64,000 nt of DNA from Eucalyptus grandis (taxonomy: Eukaryota; Streptophyta; Magnoliopsida; Myrtales; Myrtaceae). A model generated the notes under the pieces. That model was not told the DNA's origin, searched no databases, and saw only the letters and a list, made by a program, of their open reading frames with translations. Both the position numbers and the translations under genes were made by a program. Below are positions 12,002 to 22,817 of this stretch, piece by piece (position 1 is the first letter of the stretch; every line of letters begins with the position of its first letter). The stretch is from the NCBI RefSeq assembly GCF_016545825.1, contig NC_052616.1, positions 10,726,001-10,790,000 of the forward strand, written 5' to 3'.

Positions 12002-14720
12002 TCACTTCAAGGAGTTCTCAATGTCGATCACGAATCGATACTTAACATCTTTCTTGATGAGCCTCTCCAAAGCTTCGTTGACATAATCGATCGGTATCAC
12101 TTCAATATTTGGGTATATCTTTTGCGCCGCACAGAAGTCTATCATTTCTTGGATATCCTTTGTTCCTCCCGTTAGACTACCCGAAACAGTTTTCATACCT
12201 GCCAAAAAGTTCGTTATGAGCAACTTAGCTTGTTCATCTATCAGGTACCTAGTATTCACCTAGTGATGAGCTTTGAGGACAAGAGCATACCGATGTTAAG
12301 GCTTGCTGGACTGAATTTAACTTCACGTGAGAACCCAACCAACGCCAGAACGCCACCCGTCTTTAAAAGAGACATGTAAGGATCAAATGGGTGATCGCCG
12401 GCTGCCGTGTCAATTATAAAGTGCAGGGACTTAGCCATGGCCTGCATGTATTGGATTCATCAGATCACAGCAGAACTTGACCTCCATGGATCTAAAGTAT
12501 TGGTAGTTCCAAATTTCCCCTTTTACCTTCATCTGTTCCGGGTCAGATGAGACGACGAAATGGTCAGCACCAAGCAAGCTCAGTGCTTCCTCCCTTTTAG
12601 AAATGCTCGTACTGAACACTGTGACTTTCAGTCCAAAAGCCTTCCCAAACTTAACTGCCATGTGACCGAGCCCACCGAGTCCAATTACGCCAAGAGACTT
12701 ACCAGGTTGGTTCATCTTGTGACGCATCATTGGAGTGTATACTGTGATTCCAGCACAGAGCAATGGTGCTGCTGAAGCCAACGGTAAGTTTTCTGGAATC
12801 GTGAAGCAGTATCTGCCATTGAAGCACTGCAAATTAAGTTTCCAAACAAAACCAGAAAGAGGAAGTGTTTTCCCGATAGAGTCAGCATGCCATCTTTTCT
12901 GTTTACAGGTATCCAATCACAGAGCCAGAAATCCTTTCTTCTGTGTGCTTGGGAATTTTACTTGCTTAGACCACAATTCAGCATCATGTTGTTTCTGTGA
13001 TCCTTGTTCTGACCACAAATTGCTCAAGACAAACATTTCTTGCTGTAGCAACGAAAATAAAGCAATTGCAGCATACCGGAGGCCACACTCGATTAAAATT
13101 AAGAAAAGTCACTTGCTCTAAGAAAGGAAACTGGTGGCATATCACATATGCTTGACTGAACACGTAATTTCTCTATTTCCTTCAATCAATTTCTCCAAGG
13201 GACACAAGATTCCTGTGGCTCTATCAGATACAAGAATTAGTGAAAGCACATACATTTAGCTACCCATTTGATCTGATACGTATGATCTACCTCTAACAAT
13301 CTAAGGACAGCTTATTCCATTCTTGACAATGGTTATTGAAAAGAAAGAATTTCTTTTTGCATTTAATAAAGCCAATTCTCCATTGAATGGTTTGGATGGT
13401 AATTGGATACAGAGAACTTAAAGACTATCCAGGGCCGTTATAGAAAGTATTTTTATCCCTTTCCACAAGATGCAATTAATGCCTAAAAGCCATTCCTCAC
13501 AGTCCTATGCATTATGCTACTTCTGGTCACAATCAGAATATGAAGAAAATTAGCAGAGAAGAAGACATGATACGAAATCTTTTTTTGGCAACCATGATTT
13601 GAAATTCTTTCACAGTCCAAAATGCTGCCTAATAACATTGTGTCAATAAGCAATTACCTTTCATGGACGACAATGTGACTAGAATATCCTCCCTTTGTGA
13701 CTGTACCGTCCATATCGATTCGGTCAAAAGTCAAAACCATCTTTTCACAATGGACTTCTAGCCCGTCATTGCAATACTCACACTCTCTGCATGAATTGAC
13801 ATAAGTTCCCACACCCACATGATCGCCAACTTTGAAGCGTTGGACATGGGAGCCAACCTGTTTCACAATTCCAACTATCTCGTGCCTGAATGAATCAAAA
13901 AAATCATTCGCAAAGTTTGTTCAGAGAATTATTAGGATGGTGCTAAGAAAAAAGATTAACATTCGAATCACGCTGCATCCTACCCTGGCACCAGAGGATA
14001 CTTGGAGTCTCCCGCCATATTCCTAGTCCTACCCACATCTGCATGGCACACTCCACAGTGCGTGATCCTAATCGAGACGTCATCGCTTCCCACGGTCCTA
14101 AAGAGAGAATTCCCAAACAGTTGAGCATCTAATCAAGCAACTAATCAGACTCAGTTTCCTTTTATTCTCATTTTTCAGATCAATAAACTAAGCGTGACTT
14201 ACGATAATCATACATTCAACCCAAAACTAAATTTAAGAAAAGAGAAATGAAAAGGAACCAAATCCATGATATAGGCATTTGTCTGAATAGTACATACGAC
14301 CTCAAATGCTCACAAAGGGCAGCACCTGAATCCTAATGTCTGCCATGAAATTCTAAGCGACTCATTCTGGGAAATGCCATATCATGCGTACGAACAATTC
14401 TCTACCCAGAAATTAGTGCATACACAACAAAATTTTAAAAAGAAAAACGAAATGGTTTGGTCAATGTGGAAATTTAAATATATGACAAGCATCAAAAACT
14501 GTTTTGCATTACAGGTGAGAGGATAGGACCAGAGAACACTGTATTGAGACTTACTCAGAAAAATACTTCAATAGAAATTGAAAGAGTACGGAGCAGATGA
14601 ATCAAATAAAGAACAATGGTAACAGTACTACCTGCGGCTGAATTTGTAGGGGGAGAGAAGTCCAGAAGGATCTCTGGCAGCCCAACCAAGACAATCTTCC
14701 TTCGCACCATCTGAACTCAT
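12002..14720 (-). CDS. CAD1: CAD1-like cinnamyl alcohol dehydrogenase, copy 2 (complete)
   Basis: Six exons: 14632-14720, 13984-14097, 13658-13885, 12527-12812, 12291-12441 and 12002-12198. They sum to 1065 bp, 354 residues plus stop, close to the usual length of this class. All borders are GT/AG and phases match copies 4 and 5. Features include the structural-zinc cysteines ([11 protein letters not shown]), LLCAG, the NADP-binding loop GLGGLGHM, and an end at [10 protein letters not shown]. Exon 2 reads [10 protein letters not shown], so it has His where its sisters have Tyr (CYADV); canonical CADs have CHTD. Exon 3 resembles copy 5, while exons 4-6 resemble copy 1, and the change falls inside intron 3 near 12955, which suggests gene conversion. 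It has its own TATA-like box and polyadenylation signal, so it is probably expressed, with substrate unknown. Confidence 0.92.
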
Positions 14721-15000
14721 CGTTCCTCAACGACCTCAACTGAAATCGACCCACAAAAAAATTGCTGTGTTAATCTCTCAATAAGCTGAATTATGGAAGA
14801 AGTAGAAGAAGAATTTTCGTGAAAGAGAAATGAAGAAGAGAATTTCAAACCGAAAAACAGAAGTTCAAATGGTCAAAAGGCCAGATGTCACGAAGCCTTG
14901 GCAATTCCGTTTCCGTGCAGACAAGATTTTGGGGTCTGACTTTTGAGCAAAGAGCGAGATTAGCAGAGTACGAGGTTGAGCGCTCAAAAACCGTCACCTC

Positions 15001-15006
15001 TTTATA
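15001..15006 (-). promoter_or_regulatory. Putative TATA box of CAD copy 2
   Basis: Minus strand CTATAAAGAGGTGACGG, 281 bp before the ATG at 14720, identical in context to the box of copy 1. Confidence 0.5.
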
Positions 15007-15485
15007 GATGCCATAGCGTCGCCTGTTCTTGGTCAATCTTCGAGCTGTCTATTGTGGAAAAGAATTAGTGCCAAACGTAAGCCATTTTCCTTCCCTAACC
15101 AATGAAGTATGCAGTGACATCTTCTGGAGTGCGGTTCTTGATACTTTTTAGCCATCCTCCCAATAACAATTGCATCATCAAGTTATTCACACATTAAATA
15201 TGTCAATAGGCAACGTGCCTATTGCACTACAGGACCTGCGGATGGTCAACTATGCCGGTTACACCACCAATAACTAACACATAAAATATGTCATGAGCCG
15301 CTAGTGGTATGTATTTGATTAATCTGTTTTAAGAATATTCATCTTCTACAAAGATAGTATTTTGGAGAGAAAAGTGTTTCAGCAGAACTGTGCAATGATT
15401 TGCAGATCATTACAATATCACCGGAAGCAAAAAATTATCCATCATTGACATGAACGATATAGCAAAAATTCTTTTAATTGTTTAC

Positions 15486-15547
15486 CTTAAGTTTAGCAAG
15501 ATCTGCTTAAACGACAGCCTTGAGTATCTTCAATTCCTTTTCTCTTG
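15486..15547 (-). pseudogene. Relic of valyl-tRNA synthetase exon 2 (CAD copy 2 unit)
   Basis: Matches the exon at 9800-9862 over nearly its whole length but is cut at its 5' end, where sequence switches to the R1 block at about 15547. An in-frame stop is present (TTTAAG in place of the GCAGAG part). Confidence 0.65.
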
Positions 15548-15555
15548 TAATTGAG

Positions 15556-16015
15556 TCATAAAATTTTCAAAAATTACAATTAATTCTAAAGATTTATCAA
15601 AATTGGTCCAATTTAAGTCATTCCATTGATTGCAATTTTTGAAAGTTTTAGAGTTCAATTACGCTCTCCTAACAAGTTTTAGGACTTGATTACATTTTTT
15701 AAAAATTTTATGACTTAACTTTATGACAAGTTTTACAATTTCCAGTACACTTATCTTTTTCTTTCTTTTCACCTCATTAATCTTTTTAGCGACAATGAGC
15801 TTGACATATCTTTGTTTTTGGGATTTCAGTGGCTAGGGGAAACAAAGAGATGTCCTCTAATGAATCAACAATCTTCCTGCCATGACAATGCCGGAAGAGA
15901 GATGAGTGTCTTACATAGTTATCAAAAATGTTCATGTTATAATCGGTAGGCATTCGCTCTGCCAACGTGCATGAACATTTCCGGCGATGAAACATTTGTG
16001 AGGAGCCAGTAAAGA
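15556..16015. repeat. R1 conserved non-coding block, copy b
   Basis: Same landmarks as the block at 3840-4289; a minus-strand open frame of about 69 codons spans 15786-15995 but is not kept in all copies. It is followed by about 380 bp (16016-16397) shared with 41396-41760. Confidence 0.65.
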
Positions 16016-16397
16016 CATCCTGTTATTTAAACCGACAAAAGGATATCAAGCTTGCTCTTTTGGCAAGTATATTGTCGTCAAATAAGCCTGATTAATCCGA
16101 TATTTTCATACAAAAAATCGTCATCGAGGTTGAGGCCAACTTAATCCAAAATGCCAATGGACAGGCTTGGGTAAAGCTAGTGGATAGGTATGCCGCTTTA
16201 TCTTATGTCGTGTTATCTCACGAGAGATGGTGCTGCGTTCTCCTTAGAATGCACATGACTTGGGATAGGAAAACCTTAGGATCCGACGAGGAGGAAGGAA
16301 AAAAGCAATCTATTGTCAGGCCAATACAAGATCATTTCATCTCAAACCCCGCAGTCTTGAGGCCATGGAATCTACGACATACTTGCTCATTCACAAG

Positions 16398-17530
16398 AGT
16401 CGATAGTAGTTGCATTTCTTTACTTAGCCGATGAAGCCGATGACAAGCTCCATGGTTGTGTTCGCAGGCTAGGCCATTAATTTGAAATTTGACATATAGC
16501 ATATTCATGATTCATTCTATCTGACAGGGAATTCTTCCATTTCTACTTCAGATTTCTTTCTCAGTATGGAGTGAAAGAGAAAGAGCCTATCTCCCATTGC
16601 ATGGACTCTATTTTAAAAACGCCATGGAATATCCTATCTTTGCACACAGTCTCAATAACTAGGATTTAGTTCAAAGATAGGATTATTTATAGGGATGAGC
16701 GAAATATTTCAGGCCTACTCAGTTGGCCCCTTCCAGGACGTGATTATGGTAGGAGAATTTGATATTCTTCTAGCCATTAATGGGTCTGTGCAAGGGGTTT
16801 TATACTCTACTCAACACCCAAGCGAGTCAACTGATGAAGTATAGAACTATCGGCATTTACATGATATCACTGACACCGCCGTGTCGATCAAGAAAGGAAG
16901 GAGTTCCCAAATATATTTATTTTGGAGAGAGACAAATTTCAGTAAAACTATGCAAGGATTTGCAGATCACTACTATATTAAGTAAAGCAAATGAACATCC
17001 ATCAAAGGAGTAATGTAGTGCAATACTCGATTGATCAGGGTGAGAACTAAGCTCAGAAGATCATTCTAAGTAACAATGCCAGAGCTCGTGTTGAGCTCAA
17101 TCTTGTGATATGACTGAGAAAGATTGCAGTATTGTGCACACTTTGCATTTATAGCAAATAATTGTTTCCAATTTGATAATATTATCTATTCTTGACTGCG
17201 TTCTTTCTCCTGAAATTAGGGCGTATACCTGTTCAGAGTAGACCTCCAAATGCACTTCCCCCACTTGAGGAACACCCCCTCAAGGAACAAATACCCGACA
17301 TGGATTTGTGTGAAAGCAATTTGTTGTGTGCAAGCCACCTAAGACTGTGTATTGTACCTCAGGATACATAAGATAATAACCCTGCAAGAAATCTCCTGGT
17401 CCTAGCCAGGGTTTCAATATAGAATCAGCCTCACAAAATCCTTTACCACTTTTTCATTGCATTGGGCTTCTTGTCGCAGTCACTCAGCTTTGTGGGGCCA
17501 GTAAAGTATGAGAAAACCTGTCAAAATGGT
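16398..17530. other. Mosaic non-coding DNA downstream of the valyl-tRNA synthetase 3' fragment
   Basis: 16600-16700 resembles 20910-21070, and 16920-17005 resembles the stretch preceding the exon-2 relics. The remainder up to 17530 is probably the 3' flank of the synthetase fragment. No gene recognised. Confidence 0.45.
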
Positions 17531-18601
17531 TTAATTGCATTCATCGATAGCTTCCAATCTTGAGCTCTCCTTCTGCAAAAATTCAAATTCCTGGATGAGT
17601 TTGGCCAGCTTTGCAGCATTCTCTTCCTGGATGTGAACTGGGACCTTCTGTTCATAGACAGATGAATTGATGATCTTCTTGAGTTTCTCTTGTTGCCTGC
17701 ATAAGTAGACAGGTCACACCAAAATTACGAGACCCACAGCCCACAAGCTCAGTGATCCAAGCCTTGTCTTCAAGGTTTTCTTTATATGATTATGGAAAAA
17801 TCAAGGAAATTAAATATCCTACAAAATGGGGAGTAATCTGCAAAATATTGCTTTAATTCACAAGAAAAATTAATATAACACAGATCACCTTAACAATGAG
17901 GACATCAAGTGGATAGACAAGATCAGGGACAACGAAAACATCATGGGACTTATCTGAGAAAATGATACTTACAGAAACAGAAGGGGAAAAGAATTTAACA
18001 GCTTTTAGTAAAGTTAACAAGATAAAAGGTCGAGAAATTAATTTTTACCAAAAAAAAAAAAAAAAAGGTCGAGAAATTAATTTTTAAAAAAAAAAAAAAA
18101 AGGTCGAGAAATTAACATGGACTGTCTTGATGACACCAGGTGGATTAATGAGGTCCACAACAAGGAAAAATGCCATACTTCTCCAGCACAATGTACTAAC
18201 AACAACATAGAAAGAATTGGGAAAGTTATCATGGGACAAAAACAGGTTTACTCATGAACGTTTTTGTCAGAATGTGCAACAAAGACAGAAAGAAACTTGC
18301 ACATTATTTCTAAATAAGCAATCTGTTGACATAATGATGTACAGTGCTAAGCTGCTAGCAAAGGCTTTTACCTGTGCCACACATGAATGACATAAGTGAT
18401 ATCCACATGATAACACCAGGGAGGGAGGGAGGGAGAGTACTTTCACTGGACTTACTTTTGAATCTCTTCCATCTTATTCTTGATCTTCTCACGTTCTGCT
18501 TCCGCATTAAGTTCTCCTTGAACCTTAAGATACACTTTGAGATTTTCATTCACATTCTCAAAAGCACAACTTGCGGGAACATCTTTTTCACTCAACAAAA
18601 C
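17531..18601 (-). pseudogene. 3' fragment of valine--tRNA ligase gene (last two exons)
   Basis: Exon 18456-18601 encodes VLLSEKDVPASCAFENVNEN and continues to KMEEIQK. Exon 17531-17696 continues in frame with QQEKLKKIINSSVYEQKVP, then NAAKLAKLIQEFEF and the stop. Donor (AA|GTAAG) and acceptor (GCAG|G) are good. This is the C-terminal coiled-coil tRNA-binding arm of plant valyl-tRNA synthetases (family knowledge). The upstream exons should lie to the right, but only 300 bp remain before the N gap, and sequence after the gap is CAD-related. It may be a truncated fragment, or the 3' end of a gene hidden in the gap. It lies on the wrong side of the 5' fragment (9265-10309) to belong to the same gene. 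Confidence 0.8.
18025..18114. repeat. Threefold short tandem repeat with A tracts
   Basis: GGTCGAGAAATTAA appears three times at about 37-bp spacing, separated by runs of 15-18 A. It lies in the intron between the two synthetase exons. The A runs are assembly-fragile. Confidence 0.8.
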
Positions 18602-18899
18602 CTGTGAATCCGTCAAATAAAATAAGGAGCAACAATTAAAGAAAATGAGATACATAACAAAATTAACAAAGAAAAATGGAACCCATGTCCAGCCTATCAT
18701 GTTAGCACTATAAGCAGTGTCGAAGTGTATATACTTCATCCTACTGATGAGTGAGATTTACCCTACATGTGCACTAATCATTTATGAACCTTGAAGATAA
18801 TCAGCAAGTCATCACTTAATTATCATTTGAAGACTCTCTCTTTTCACAATAGACTGACTTAAGGAGAGGAGCTTGGTGGGAGTTAAAAATCAGCTTCTG
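18602..18899. other. Non-coding DNA left of the assembly gap
   Basis: Presumed intron sequence upstream of the synthetase exon. Neither a further synthetase exon nor CAD intron 1 sequence is recognisable. Confidence 0.4.
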
Positions 18900-18999
18900 N
18901 NNNNNNNNNNNNNNNNNNNNNNNNNNNNNNNNNNNNNNNNNNNNNNNNNNNNNNNNNNNNNNNNNNNNNNNNNNNNNNNNNNNNNNNNNNNNNNNNNNN
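18900..18999. other. Assembly gap (100 N)
   Basis: Exactly 100 N, a common placeholder for a gap of unknown size. It separates the valyl-tRNA synthetase 3' fragment from a CAD exon-1 stub, so both genes may continue inside it. Confidence 0.99.
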
Positions 19000-19096
19000 A
19001 CACTGTATTGAGACTTATTCAGATGAACACTTCAGATAGTCACTGAAAAGCTAAGGAGCAGATGAATTGAATAAAGAACAATGGCGATGATAATAC

Positions 19097-19128
19097 CTGC
19101 GGCTGAATTTGTAGGGGGAGAGAAGTCC
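19097..19128 (-). pseudogene. CAD exon 1 stub (3' part only)
   Basis: Thirty-two bases match the 3' part of CAD exon 1 (GGACTTCTCTCCCCCTACAA on the minus strand, then the CGCAG|GTATTA donor). Intron 1 sequence continues to the gap at 18999. Upstream the exon is fused directly to promoter sequence (AGAAACCGTCATAGATGCC), so the start codon, leader and TATA box are deleted. Confidence 0.8.
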
Positions 19129-19554
19129 TAGAAACCGTCATAGATGCCATAGCGATGGATGTTCACGATTAATCTTTGAGCTTACTATTGTGGAAAAGTA
19201 TTAGTGATTCGCCAAACGTAACCCATGACCCTTCCTTAACCAAAGAACGCATGCAATGACATCTTCTGGAGAGCGGCTCCTGGAATTTTTCCATCCACAA
19301 CCTAATTGCATTATCAACCTACTGACACATAAAAGATGTCAATAGGCAATGTGCTGTTGCACCACTGGACCCGCAAATGGTCATCAATGTCGGTTATACC
19401 GCCAATAATTTGTACCTGACCCTTCATAGTCGTATTATTCGATTAATCTATTTAAAGAACATTCATTTTCTTCAAACATGCTTTCTCACGTGCCACTGTA
19501 ATATGATGTTTTTGATACACAAAATACTATCTCTTCAAGAGCTTTGACTCCTAT
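19129..19554. other. Duplicated CAD upstream DNA with deletions
   Basis: Follows the same order as 2546-2960 and 15007-15420 but with many small deletions. No gene. Confidence 0.55.
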
Positions 19555-19840
19555 ATACTTGGGACATTAAATTGTTTTAGCAACAATGAGCTTGGGATAT
19601 CTCTGTTTTCGGGATTTCAGTTGCTAAGGAAACAAAAAGGACGTCCTCTAATGAATCGACGGTATTTTGCTATAACAAACCTGGAAGAGAGATGAGCGTC
19701 TTACATAATTACAAAAAAATGATCACGCAATAGTTGGTAGAAATTTACTCTGCTGACGTGCATGAACATTCTGAACAAAAAACGGAAAACATGCATGAAC
19801 ATTTCCGGCCAGGAAGCATTCACGAGGAGCTGAGAGACAC
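19555..19840. repeat. R1 conserved non-coding block, copy c (shortened)
   Basis: Starts near AGCTTTGACTCC and keeps AGCAACAATGAGCTTGGGAT and GGAAGAGAGATGAGCGTCTT. The first half of the block is missing. Confidence 0.6.
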
Positions 19841-19901
19841 TCTATTTCTTAAAGCAGCAAAATGATTACGAGCTTGTTCTTTTGGTGAGTGGAATGAATA
19901 A

Positions 19902-20645
19902 ATTGTTCAAAAAATCCTAAACTTATTGTCCGACCACTAATTTAATTCTAAACGTTTTAATTTGATCAATGTTGTCTAAAACTTTTGACAATTTTTTGTA
20001 GTCCACCTAGTTAAATTTAGGTCAAAAATCAGTGACAGAGCAATTTAGTAAACACTAACCGTTTTAAGTGATACAACTGATAGCTTATATAGATGACTTA
20101 AATGAGGTAGCGTCATTTCACAAATTTTTTTTTAATATTCTTTCTTTTCTTCTCTTTTAGTAATTTTTTTCCTATTCTTTCGTTCTCTAGTGTTCTTTTT
20201 CTTCCCTCTACTGGTGGCCGATGCCTCAGCAATGACCAGGGACCATCATAGGCTACAAGTGAGGGCATTGAGCAAGACTTACAAGCCTTCTCCTAGATTT
20301 GGGCAAGGGCCCTATAGGCCCTCATTGGCCGTAGGCAAGGTTGGGGACTTGCAAGCCCTTGCCTAGATCTACCCTCTAATGGGGTCAATGCCTGCCATCA
20401 CCAAAGCCTCAATGTCTTGCTCTGGAAAGAAAATGAACAGCAGAGAAGGAGACAATAGGAAAAGAAAGAAAAAAGAAAAGAGAGGAAAGGAAAAAGGAAA
20501 AATCTGAAAATAATAACAAAAAATTGCAAAATGACGTTGTTTCATTTAAGATCATCCATGTCAATTGCCAATCATGCAACGTGGCCTACCTTGTTGGATG
20601 TAGTAGATTTAGGATATTTTGAATATTTTTCTCCTATTAAATATG
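19902..20645. mobile_element. Small decayed non-autonomous TIR element with captured-looking core
   Basis: Ends are imperfect inverted repeats: left TTCAAAAAATCCTAAACTTA, right TAGATTTAGGATATTTTGAA. The core (about 20200-20420) is a sequence whose motif order (GGGCAAGGGC, CAAGCCTTCTCCTAGATTTG) looks like a C-to-T decayed relative of the G+C-rich cargo at 63420-64000. No target duplication was identified and no open frame is present. MULE type is an inference. Confidence 0.45.
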
Positions 20646-21193
20646 CCCGGTTTATTTGATATCCTAAAATTTGTCAACTTTGTGAAATCAAGTTCTAAAA
20701 TTTGTTGGCACTCTTTTCATATTGGATGAAGTTAATGAAATGACTTGATTACAACTACTTGGTAAGTTTTATGACTTGATTGTAATTTTTGAAAATTGTC
20801 GGACTCAATTGCATCTCTATAATAAGTTTTAAAACTTGATTACGCTATCTAAAAATTTTAAGATTTTCAATATACTTATCCCTAAAATAAAATAAAAAGG
20901 GCCTACCCCCTTTACATGAACTCTTTAATTTAAACGCACCATGGAATTTCCTGTCCTTTTACACAATTTCATTAACTAAGATTTTATTTTATTTTTTGGG
21001 TTAAAACCAAGATTTAGTTCTTCTTCTTCTTTTTTCGGACCAGCCAAGATTTAGTTCAAAGATAGATATTTTCAGGAGAAAAAATTTCAGCAAACTATGC
21101 AAGGATTTGCAAAAGATCGCAACAATATTACCGGAAGCATATAATTATTTATCACTGACGAATGATATAGTAAAAATTCTTTTAGAAGTTTAC
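20646..21193. other. Non-coding spacer with R1-like and 16.6-kb-like pieces
   Basis: 20680-20880 resembles the A/T-rich left half of R1. 20920-21060 resembles 16610-16690. No gene seen. Confidence 0.45.
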
Positions 21194-21256
21194 CTTAAGT
21201 TTAGCAAGATCTGCTTATTCGGCAGCCTTGAGTTTCTTCGATTCCTTCTCTCTTGC
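21194..21256 (-). pseudogene. Relic of valyl-tRNA synthetase exon 2 (CAD copy 3 side)
   Basis: Sixty-three bases, same borders as the exon at 9800-9862, closer to it than the other relics but with an in-frame TAA in place of a Lys codon. Intron-1-like sequence follows to about 21560. Confidence 0.75.
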
Positions 21257-22159
21257 CTTCAAACGGATATAGAAATGGCAACGCAGAATATCAAGATAGA
21301 TTGCCATTGACAAAGCTGTAAAAGCCTACTCAATCGAGCAAAACTGGGACAGTTTTTCCAGCAATCTTGACCACCTCCGTAGCATGCCGTGGAAATAGAT
21401 AGGAACACATGTAGAGGGACAAGCTGATTATCACTTGCTTTTAGTCAAGCATTCGAAACTTTGAGATTCATGCACTATAAGATAGCTAGACAAGCAAAAA
21501 AAATGATGGGCATTTCAGTTGAGGTGTCAAGAGCAATTAGATTGAATTCAAACCAAATAAAGCTTGACGCAGAAAAGAGAAATGTTGTGCATTGAGCGAA
21601 TATATGACAAAATAAGTGCAAAGAGAGTCAATGATGTTCTAGCGCTTTGGCCAATTGAGTTCTTAAAATTTTACTTTGCTTAATTGAATCCTCGGCCTTT
21701 TCAATTTCAGTCAATTGAGTCCCTCAACCTTGATCCTCGGAAATAGTCACATGGCTATGATTTTCCAAGTTGATAAGAAGATGCTCGAGAAGAAAACCGG
21801 GTAGGAGGTGAAATGGGACCTAAGTGCAAGTTTTACTATTTCAGTAACTACAATTGATCTGACAGAAGGTTGAACTTTCATGGATCTCGCACTTCGTTTG
21901 AAGCTATACAAACAGAAATCAGCGGGCTCAAGAAGCCAATCTTTTAGACAGTTTCTGAATTATCACACAGAAAAGCACTAGGATATCTTTACACATTCAC
22001 TTATTATATCCTCTATAAACTAACAGTTATTAGAGTATATTAGGCATCATTTATTTGTAGTACATTAGGTACAGATGTCCTCTCTCTGAAATTCCCTCTT
22101 TTCCTCTTCTTACGATTAGCTTTGCCAGAAGATGTTTCCAACTTCCGACATTGATGATG
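21257..22159. other. Intron relic plus left part of the CAD duplication unit
   Basis: From about 21590 the sequence is the 3' flank of the CAD unit (compare 11215-11700 and 41761-42270), ending at the stop codon of CAD copy 3. No gene. Confidence 0.55.
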
Positions 22160-22453
22160 TCATTTCAAGGAGTTCTCAATGTTTATCACAAATCGGTACT
22201 TAACATCTCTCTTGATGAGCCCTCAAGGGCTTCATTGGCATAATCGATCAGTATCACTTCGATTTCTTGGTGTATGTGCTGTGGCGCACAGAGGTCTATC
22301 ATTTCTTGGATATACTTCATTCCTCCAGTAGCGCTACCCAAAACTGTTTTCATACCTGCAAAAGTTCATTGTGAGCAACTTAGTTGGCTCGCCTATCAGT
22401 ATCAATATTTCATTCGGTAATGAGCTTTGAGAATAAAAACATACCAAGGTTAA

Positions 22454-22570
22454 GGGAAGAAGTACACTAATGGTGCCATAAGTTATGTACGGCGCTCACT
22501 TTGGTGTCAAAAATTTCTGTCGGATCACTTAAGTGCCAAAAATTTTGAAAAACGATCACTTTGGTGCCAT
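22454..22570 (+). repeat. MULE left terminal inverted repeat
   Basis: Pairs with 38616-38731. Identical run of 21 bases from AGTACACTAATGG onward, then occasional mismatches; contains the palindrome CACTTAAGTG and two CACTTTGGTG words. Confidence 0.88.
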
Positions 22571-22817
22571 CGTCGATTTGGTTGGTCGGAAATCTGACGT
22601 GACAATTTTTTATTAATTTTTTATGCCGACGTGGATCGTCGGATAATACAATCAACAAACAAAGAACAAAACGATGCCGTTTACCATTTTCCCCCAAATA
22701 AAAACCCTAAATCCTAATTTCGACTAGAACTAGAAGTTGAAAACCCTAAATCCCCAATTCGACCATTTCGAGTGCATATTTCGATTTTCTGCCAAAGTTA
22801 TCAACTTGCTTTTGCAA

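Larger units (their letters stand above)
11215..16397. repeat. CAD tandem-duplication unit (reference copy)
   Basis: The stretch from AGGACTGAGCAAATAAATG (11215) to TTGCTCATTCACAAG (ends 16397) contains CAD copy 2 with its flanks. Its two ends are fused directly to each other at 41761-41763 between copies 3 and 4, so this is the length (about 5.2 kb) of a head-to-tail duplicated unit. The left part (11215-11700) recurs at 21590-22140 and 41761-42300. Confidence 0.75.

Noticed and set aside
11993..12175. Short plus-strand frame repeated at 42569-42760
   Set aside because: Antisense of CAD exon 6; conserved because the exon is.
22160..22355. CAD exon 6 here considered as the last exon of an active gene
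   Set aside because: It has a one-base deletion that shifts the frame, and the rest of the gene is split by the MULE and lacks exons 1-3.
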